This document shows positions 6,302-11,055 of a stretch of 11,055 bases of DNA, piece after piece; positions within the stretch are counted from its first letter, which is position 1; each line of letters begins with the position of its first letter. Under the pieces are notes generated by a model. The model saw nothing but the letters and a program-made list of their open reading frames with translations, was not told the DNA's origin and did no database searches. A program made the position numbers and the translations under genes. The stretch is from Clostridia bacterium (GTDB lineage: Bacteria > Bacillota > Clostridia > Christensenellales > UBA1242), in the NCBI GenBank assembly GCA_028702545.1, contig JAQVOQ010000033.1, positions 1 to 11,055 of the forward strand. Reading direction: 5' to 3'.

Positions 6302-7082
6302 AGCTGTTTATATAATCCTCACATTTAATAATTTCAATTTCGCCAAATTTATCTAATTGTTCAACCAAAATTTCCTGTCCCTTAAGCATTTCCAGAAGTG
6401 CTAAAAATATTGTAATAACCTCTGATCTTGAAAAATCATCCTCAAGAAGAGCCGAAAATTTAATTCTTTTTTCTTTTATCAATCTCGTTTGAATTTCAAA
6501 AGTCTTTTCTTCAACTGTAAATCTATCTTTTTCTATCATTTTTGGAATAATGCTAACTTCTTCTTTGTCAATTTTAGTAAGGAGTTTTGTAAAAGCATTT
6601 AATAAGTTTTGCATATTCATTTGACCTAACACAACTCTATAATCGCCCGCTGCTTTATCGGGTTCTTTATAAAACCTATTAACATTCTCATTTTCCGATA
6701 GTTTTTCGCCTGCTTCTTTAAATAACTTATATTCCTGCAAACGCCTAAGTAGCAAATCTTCTTGATTTTCCTGCGGTTCGTCCAAGTCCTCGTCATCGTT
6801 TGGAAGTAGTGCCTTGCTTTTAATTTCAATTAGTGTTGCTGCCATTTCAATAAAGTCGGCCGCTCTTTCCATATCAATTGCATCAAGTTCTGCCATATAT
6901 GACAAATATTGCTCAGTAATCTCTGATAAGTTTACTTCGTAAATATCTAACTTGCTACCTTTAATAAGGTGCAATAACAGGTCTAGCGGGCCTTCAAAGT
7001 TTTGTAACTTAAATTTATAATTATCGCTTGAAGTCTCTTCTGCTATTTCTATTAAATTTTGGTCTTCGTCTTCTAAATTCAT
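6294..7082 (-). CDS. scpA: Segregation and condensation protein A (kleisin)
   Basis: ScpA is the kleisin that bridges Smc heads and binds ScpB in the chromosome-condensing complex. The hallmark FKLQNFEGPLDLLLHLI lies at about residues 24-40, followed by KLDIYEVNLSEITEQYLSYM; the C-terminal winged helix is in the last 70 residues. Length 262 is normal to slightly long. A 22-residue acidic leader (MNLEDEDQNLIEIAEE...) precedes the usual start of the domain, and no internal ATG offers a shorter start. An acidic linker (NDDEDLDEPQENQED) follows the N-terminal domain. ATG 7080-7082 has AAAGGA about 9 nt upstream, 13 bp after the M50 gene, and the gene overlaps scpB by 8 bp. Confidence 0.96.
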   Translation of the reverse strand: MNLEDEDQNLIEIAEETSSDNYKFKLQNFEGPLDLLLHLIKGSKLDIYEVNLSEITEQYLSYMAELDAIDMERAADFIEMAATLIEIKSKALLPNDDEDLDEPQENQEDLLLRRLQEYKLFKEAGEKLSENENVNRFYKEPDKAAGDYRVVLGQMNMQNLLNAFTKLLTKIDKEEVSIIPKMIEKDRFTVEEKTFEIQTRLIKEKRIKFSALLEDDFSRSEVITIFLALLEMLKGQEILVEQLDKFGEIEIIKCEDYINSYE

Positions 7083-7095
7083 TTATGTTAATCCT

Positions 7096-7764
7096 TTAAA
7101 AAAATAGATTTGTAAAAAAATTTGTTACTGGAAGTGAAATAAAGTTATAAACAGTTGATATAACAAGTTCTAAAATGCCTGACAATAACAGTACTATCAA
7201 CACTATTGTGCCGTTTTTTTGCATAAATTGCAAAAATGAGTTATGTGTTTTGCTAAATGAACTAACCATATTAAAGCCGTCTAGTGGAAAAATAGGAAGT
7301 AAATTAAAAATTGCTAAGCTCAAATTTATTATAGCGATAAAATTAACGAGTATAAATGTAAAAAAACCTAAAGAAGTTTCTAAATCTATTACAATAGCAC
7401 CATTAACAATCAAAACATTAAGTGCGGTAAACACTAAAAACATAATAAAATTTGTAGTAACACCAGCAATAGACACAAAAAACATACCCTTGCGATAGTT
7501 TTTAAACTTAATAGGATTAATCGGCACGGGCTTAGCCCAACCAAAACCAACTATTAACAACATCAACATACCCATAGGCTCAATATGTTTAAAAGGGTTT
7601 AATGTAAGCCTTCCATAAGCTTTTGGTGTTAAATCGCCTTGCATATGTGCTACTGCAGCATGCGAAAATTCATGAATAGTTAACGAAAACAAAATTGCTA
7701 TAAAAAAAGCGAGTATTGCAATTATTGCTTGGTTGCCCGAGTACGCATTTAGTATATTAAACAT
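7096..7764 (-). CDS. Site-2 protease family (M50) membrane metalloprotease
   Basis: The protein is a compact intramembrane zinc protease of the M50/site-2 protease family. The zinc-binding HExxH motif is HEFSH at 31-35, within the first membrane helix region, and the third ligand motif NLLPIFPLDG lies at 154-163 (Asp162). Between them is the segment GRLTLNPFKHIEPMG (51-65) and GWAKPVP (75-81), typical of the short Rv1735c/YwhC-like subgroup. Hydrophobic stretches suggest about five to six membrane segments. Substrate is unknown; no PDZ domain is present. Length 222 fits the subgroup. It starts at ATG 7762-7764 with a strong AAAGGAGA (7769-7776), is the first gene of the M50-scpA-scpB unit, and is commonly found next to scpAB in Clostridia. 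Confidence 0.9.
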   Translation of the reverse strand: MFNILNAYSGNQAIIAILAFFIAILFSLTIHEFSHAAVAHMQGDLTPKAYGRLTLNPFKHIEPMGMLMLLIVGFGWAKPVPINPIKFKNYRKGMFFVSIAGVTTNFIMFLVFTALNVLIVNGAIVIDLETSLGFFTFILVNFIAIINLSLAIFNLLPIFPLDGFNMVSSFSKTHNSFLQFMQKNGTIVLIVLLLSGILELVISTVYNFISLPVTNFFTNLFF

Positions 7765-7785
7765 ACAATCTCCTTTAACTAACTC

Positions 7786-7814
7786 ATTATAGCAAAAATT
7801 ATTTTTTTTTGCAA
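7786..7814 (-). promoter_or_regulatory. Extended -10 promoter for the M50-scpAB operon
   Basis: A perfect TATAAT (7786-7791) is preceded by TGC, forming an extended -10, and TTGCAA (7809-7814) lies 17 bp upstream as a -35 with four of six consensus bases. Transcription would begin near 7779, leaving a very short leader that contains the AAAGGAGA ribosome binding site. This is the best promoter in the window. Confidence 0.78.
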
Positions 7815-7833
7815 TTATATTCTTACTATTTTA

Positions 7834-7869
7834 AGTACTATGCAAACAAAAAAGAGTTTGCATAGTACT
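7834..7869. terminator. 14-bp perfect hairpin between dacF and the M50 gene
   Basis: AGTACTATGCAAAC (7834-7847) pairs perfectly with its complement at 7856-7869 around an 8-base loop. On the plus strand the stem is followed by CTCTTTTTTG (7870-7879), a good terminator tail, although no plus-strand gene lies upstream. On the minus strand, where dacF is transcribed, the stem is followed by TTAAAATAG with no clear T-run. It probably marks the dacF 3' end or stabilises the message. Confidence 0.6.
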
Positions 7870-7905
7870 CTCTTTTTTGTTGATTTATGTAATTTTTTAC
7901 TGTTT

Positions 7906-9090
7906 TTAATTTTTAATTATGTTCCAACTTGCAAAAACTCTTTTCAAAACATCTTTTAGTGTTTGTTCGTTATTGTTTTCATAAGCAACAACGGAAACTT
8001 CTCCTATTACCTGTCCATCTTTAATAACATAGGCTAGTCCTACATTATCGCCAGCCATTAAAGGTGCTTTTGAACTTTTTGGCAACTCTAATTTAATCTC
8101 AAAATTGCCTTCTTCGCCTTTTTTGGCTATATAATAGAAATCTTCACTAGTTGTAAGCTTGGCTTTATTTACTAAACCACCCCTTAAGGCTACCATTTCA
8201 TCTAGTTCTCCGCCTTTTTCCAAAATATGTTCGTTTTTAAAATTGGCAAAGCCATGATTTAATAATTCTGAAACAATTTCAAAGCGTTCTTTACTTTTAT
8301 TTGCGCCTAGTGTTACGGCAACTAGCCTCATATTTCCCTTTTGAGCACTAGCAGCAAGGCAATAACCTGCTTCATCGGTATAACCTGTTTTTCCTGCATC
8401 GCAACCCTTATAGTAACGAACTAATCTGTTGGTATTTGTAAGTTCTGTTGCCCTGCCGTCAAGTGGATGATAGAAGTTATCCATCCAAATTGTACTATAA
8501 TCAAAATAATTCTTATGTTTCATTACTTCTTTTAAAATTTTTGCAGTATCTCCAGCTGTTGAATATTGATTTGCATCAGGTAGTCCTGTTGCATTAACAT
8601 ATAAAGTGTTGTGCATACCTAGTTCTTTTGCTTTATCATTCATAATTTTTACAAAATTTTGTTCACTGCCAGCAATTATTTCTCCCATAAGTACGCTTGA
8701 ATCATTTGCTGAGGCGACAATAATGCTTTTTAGCAGTTCAGACACAACATATTCTTGCCCTGCATCCAAAAATGCTTGCGAGCCCCCCATACTAGAAGCG
8801 TGCTCTGTTGCCATAACTTTATCATTTAAGTTTATTGCACCATTTTCAATAGCTTCAAGTGATAATAACATCGTCATAAGTTTAACAATGCTTGCTACTT
8901 GATGTTTTTCACTCTCGTTACTGCTAGCGAGTATAGTTCCCGTGTTATAGTCTACTAATAAATAGGCTTTTGTTGAATATGGAACTATTGTTTCATTAGC
9001 ACTAGCATATGCTATTGATGTTTGCTCTGATGAGAATAATGTGGCTACTGTAAGTAGTAAAATTAATATTATATTAAAGGTTTTTCTCAT
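7906..9090 (-). CDS. dacF: D-alanyl-D-alanine carboxypeptidase, S11 family (DacF-like)
   Basis: The enzyme is an extracytoplasmic low-molecular-weight PBP that trims D-Ala from peptidoglycan. A signal peptide spans about residues 1-31 (hydrophobic 6-19, likely cut near AYASA). Active-site motifs are SIVK (67-70, Ser67), SAN (127-129) and KTG (234-236). A C-terminal beta-rich domain ends in an amphipathic helix (about 374-392, TLKDVLKRVFASW) for membrane attachment. Length 394 matches DacF. The deoB-punA-dacF order also matches B. subtilis, where DacF acts in spore cortex formation; the symbol rests on that context. ATG 9088-9090 has a perfect AAGGAGG 4 nt upstream. It appears monocistronic, and no spoIIA genes follow. 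Confidence 0.9.
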   Translation of the reverse strand: MRKTFNIILILLLTVATLFSSEQTSIAYASANETIVPYSTKAYLLVDYNTGTILASSNESEKHQVASIVKLMTMLLSLEAIENGAINLNDKVMATEHASSMGGSQAFLDAGQEYVVSELLKSIIVASANDSSVLMGEIIAGSEQNFVKIMNDKAKELGMHNTLYVNATGLPDANQYSTAGDTAKILKEVMKHKNYFDYSTIWMDNFYHPLDGRATELTNTNRLVRYYKGCDAGKTGYTDEAGYCLAASAQKGNMRLVAVTLGANKSKERFEIVSELLNHGFANFKNEHILEKGGELDEMVALRGGLVNKAKLTTSEDFYYIAKKGEEGNFEIKLELPKSSKAPLMAGDNVGLAYVIKDGQVIGEVSVVAYENNNEQTLKDVLKRVFASWNIIKN

Positions 9091-9113
9091 AATCCCTCCT
9101 TATTTGTTATTTA

Positions 9114-9119
9114 ATTATA
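9114..9119 (-). promoter_or_regulatory. Possible -10 element of the dacF promoter
   Basis: A TATAAT lies 24 bp upstream of the dacF ATG, in the gap after the punA terminator. No good -35 hexamer sits 16-18 bp upstream (AAAACC at 17 bp), and I did not find a sigma-F-like element. Because the gene sits behind a terminator it should have its own promoter, but this hexamer in AT-rich DNA is weak evidence. Confidence 0.35.
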
Positions 9120-9147
9120 TTATTTGTAAAACAAAGGGTTTTTATGT

Positions 9148-9172
9148 AAAAAAAGCCACTATTTAAGTGGCT
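9148..9172 (-). terminator. Intrinsic terminator after punA
   Basis: AGCCACT (9154-9160) and AGTGGCT (9166-9172) form a 7-bp stem with a 5-base loop, followed on the minus strand by seven T (A9148-9154, the first within the stem). It lies 24 bp after the punA stop and closes the deoB-punA unit. Confidence 0.88.
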
Positions 9173-9195
9173 AAATTTAACAATTTTTATGAAAT

Positions 9196-10014
9196 TTATT
9201 TTTTTAATTTTTTAATAAATTCTAATAATAAAAGTGAGAATTTTTGTTCTGTTTGTTTCATTACTTTAAGCACTTTTTCGTGGCTAATTTTCTCATCCGT
9301 TATTCCTACTGCCATATTAGAAACCACACTGATTCCAGCAGTTTTAAGCCCTGCTTGAGCCGCAGCTATTACTTCAACAGCTGTACTCATACCAACGGCA
9401 TCTGCGCCTATTATTCTTGCCATTTTTACTTCTGCTGGCGTTTCATATGATGGCCCTAAAAGTTGAAGATAGGTGCCATTTTTCAATTCTAAATTGTGCT
9501 TTTTACCTATATCATTTAATAATTTTATATATTCTTTATTATAAGCGTCCATCATATCAATAAATTTAACACCATAATCAATAGTAGCGCCAGCAACAAG
9601 TGGATTTTGACCCGTCAAGTTAATTTGGTCACAAATTACCATTAAATCGCCCGCTTTATATAGCTCATTAACTCCGCCTGAGGCATTAGTAACAACTAAA
9701 CTTTTTACGCCAAGTTTTTTAAATAAATATATAGGTAAAGTCACTTGTTTTGCAGTGTATCCCTCATATAAATGGATTCTACCCTGCATAGCTACTATAC
9801 TTTTACCTTCAATTTCGCCAAATATAAACTTGCCACTATGTCCTGCCACAGTGCTTACCGGCATACCTTTAAGACTTGAATACGCAATTTCTACTCTATT
9901 TTTAATTTGACTTACAAAACTACCAAGCCCACTGCCTAAAATAACAGCAACGCTTGGTTTTGTGTTTACTTTTTTATTAATTTGTTTAATTATGTTATCT
10001 ATCAATTTTTCCAT
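9196..10014 (-). CDS. punA: Purine-nucleoside phosphorylase (class I, trimeric type)
   Basis: The enzyme cleaves inosine and guanosine with phosphate to the free base and ribose-1-phosphate. Conserved elements in order: phosphate-binding GSGLG (27-31), VAGHSG (56-61, His59), MQGRIHLYEGY (76-86), NASGGV (110-115), GPSYETPAE (187-195, with Glu191 at the purine site), GMSTAVEV (208-215) and SNMAVGI (232-238, Asn233 at the base site). The Asn/Glu pair is that of 6-oxopurine-specific trimeric enzymes. Length 272 is normal. ATG 10012-10014 has AAAGGA about 8 nt upstream. It is 12 bp after deoB, so ribose-1-phosphate formed here can be passed to phosphopentomutase. Confidence 0.96.
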   Translation of the reverse strand: MEKLIDNIIKQINKKVNTKPSVAVILGSGLGSFVSQIKNRVEIAYSSLKGMPVSTVAGHSGKFIFGEIEGKSIVAMQGRIHLYEGYTAKQVTLPIYLFKKLGVKSLVVTNASGGVNELYKAGDLMVICDQINLTGQNPLVAGATIDYGVKFIDMMDAYNKEYIKLLNDIGKKHNLELKNGTYLQLLGPSYETPAEVKMARIIGADAVGMSTAVEVIAAAQAGLKTAGISVVSNMAVGITDEKISHEKVLKVMKQTEQKFSLLLLEFIKKLKK

Positions 10015-10026
10015 TTTGTGTTTCCT

Positions 10027-11055
10027 TTATTTTTTTAACTTTGGCAATATTGAATGACCCTCTAAACCAAACACTTCTAAAATCAATTTGGCAATATGAT
10101 TAAAGCCGTTTAATGTACCTAAATTTACGCCTTTATTTAAAGCTTGTCCGTAAATTAATAGCGGCGTATATTCCCTTGAGTGATTTGTAGAAACAGTCGT
10201 TGGGTCACAACCGTGATCGCCTGTTATTATAATAATATCTTCATATTTTAGCATTTTTATAATATTTAATAACTCAGAATCAATTTTTTCTATCGCTTCT
10301 TTATAACCTTTTGCATCATTGCGATGACCAAATAACATATCTGTGTCTATTAAATTTGCAAATATAAGCCCATTAGGATTGCTTTGAATGGCTTGTTTAA
10401 TAGCCAAAATAGCTTGCTCATTATTTTTTGCACTTAATGACCTCGTTACACCCTCGCCGTTAAAAATATCTTTAATTTTACCAACCGAAACAACTTCAAA
10501 ACCTTTTAGTTTCAACTTACTCAACATAGTTATTGCTGGTGGATCAAGTGCAAAATCTTTTCTATATGGTAATCTGTAAAAAGTTTCGGCACTGGCGCCG
10601 TTAAAAGGCCTAGCAATAATTCTTCCAACGCCAATTTCACCCTGCATAACATCCCTCATCTTTTTACACATTGTGTAAAGCTCTTTAATAGAATAGATCC
10701 TATCATGAGTTGCAATTTGTATAACGCTATCTGCCGAAGTATAAACAATAGGTTTACGGTTTTTAATATGTTCTTCGCCGTATAATTTTATTACCTCTGT
10801 TCCAGATATTGCTTGACCACAAAGCAAACCAATGCCTAGTGTTCGCTCAATTAAATCCATAATTTTTTGAGGTATTCCCTCCTCAAAAGTTGGAAAAGGA
10901 TGTTCAAGCACAACTCCGCTTATCTCCAAGTGACCAGTAGTAGTGTCTTTGCCCGGTGACAATTCTTTAAGCCTGCCATAATTGCCTACTACTCTATGCT
11001 CAGTATTCAAATTAATACCATCAATATTCTTTAAACCTAGTTTTTCTAAATTCGG
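10027..11055 (-). CDS. deoB: Phosphopentomutase (5' end outside the window)
   Basis: The enzyme interconverts (deoxy)ribose-1- and 5-phosphate, linking nucleoside cleavage to the pentose phosphate pathway. The frame stays open to the window edge (P-N-L-E-K-L-G-L-K-N-I-D-G...), so 342 codons are seen and about 47 N-terminal residues, including the first metal-binding Asp, are missing. In visible numbering, GKDTTTGH (35-42) holds the threonine that is phosphorylated in the Bacillus enzyme (Thr38). The metal ligands are present: Asp239 and His244 (in LIDTDMLFGH), Asp280-His281 (GDHGCDPT) and His292. Small departures are GHLE for GHWE and IATHD for IAAHE. The TTG at 11008-11010 is an internal leucine, not the start. 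It precedes punA by 12 bp. Confidence 0.95.
   Translation of the reverse strand, partial: PNLEKLGLKNIDGINLNTEHRVVGNYGRLKELSPGKDTTTGHLEISGVVLEHPFPTFEEGIPQKIMDLIERTLGIGLLCGQAISGTEVIKLYGEEHIKNRKPIVYTSADSVIQIATHDRIYSIKELYTMCKKMRDVMQGEIGVGRIIARPFNGASAETFYRLPYRKDFALDPPAITMLSKLKLKGFEVVSVGKIKDIFNGEGVTRSLSAKNNEQAILAIKQAIQSNPNGLIFANLIDTDMLFGHRNDAKGYKEAIEKIDSELLNIIKMLKYEDIIIITGDHGCDPTTVSTNHSREYTPLLIYGQALNKGVNLGTLNGFNHIAKLILEVFGLEGHSILPKLKK

Noticed and set aside
6626..6829. 67-residue minus-strand ORF inside scpA
   Set aside because: It is a different frame within scpA, with no ribosome binding site and no recognisable sequence.
7175..7498. 107-residue plus-strand ORF opposite the M50 gene
   Set aside because: It is antisense to a gene with clear catalytic motifs; its composition is explained by the opposite strand.
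7770..7905. Riboswitch upstream of the M50-scpAB operon
   Set aside because: The predicted transcription start lies about 15 nt from the ATG, leaving no room for an aptamer; the hairpin lies upstream of the promoter.
11008..11010. TTG as the start of phosphopentomutase
   Set aside because: The frame continues upstream to the window edge with family-like residues (P-N-L-E-K-L-G-L), and the enzyme needs about 47 more N-terminal residues.

Overview
The window is AT-rich DNA with the gene content and gene order of a low-GC Bacillota (Clostridia-type) chromosome. TGG tryptophan codons, ATG/TTG starts and AGGAG-type ribosome binding sites indicate the standard bacterial code. Twelve of the thirteen genes lie on the minus strand; one truncated gene on the plus strand converges on them at the left edge. 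There are no tRNA or rRNA genes, CRISPR arrays, transposases or phage genes. Nearly everything is chromosomal housekeeping.

Reading the minus strand from right to left: (1) deoB (cut by the right edge) and punA form a nucleoside-salvage unit that ends at a classic intrinsic terminator (9148-9172). (2) A dacF-like D-Ala-D-Ala carboxypeptidase stands alone, followed by a 14-bp hairpin with an unusual layout. (3) A consensus-like extended -10 promoter drives an M50 site-2 protease gene and scpA-scpB (chromosome condensation), with a terminator just after scpB. (4) A DUF2953 (ytfI-like) gene, a gerW/ytfJ-like gene, a second D-Ala-D-Ala carboxypeptidase and an rluB/rsuA-family pseudouridine synthase are tightly packed and end at an AT-rich terminator. 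(5) cmk, plsC and a guanylate-kinase-like gene with an extra C-terminal region have their own promoter and end at a bidirectional terminator shared with the plus-strand HAD-type gene.

The order deoB-punA-dacF and scpA-scpB-...-dac-...-rluB matches the conserved Firmicute layout. However, the sporulation genes that usually complete these blocks are absent: spoIIAA-spoIIAB-sigF after dacF, and spmA-spmB between dacB and rluB. Retention of dacF, ytfJ and ytfI without them suggests a lineage that lost sporulation or rearranged these loci.

The most unusual items are the guanylate-kinase-like protein with a possible ParB-like C-terminal domain, a MITE-like palindrome in the convergent intergenic region, the two-way hairpin downstream of dacF, and a ytfI gene with no visible ribosome binding site directly behind a terminator. 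I see no convincing novel multi-gene system.
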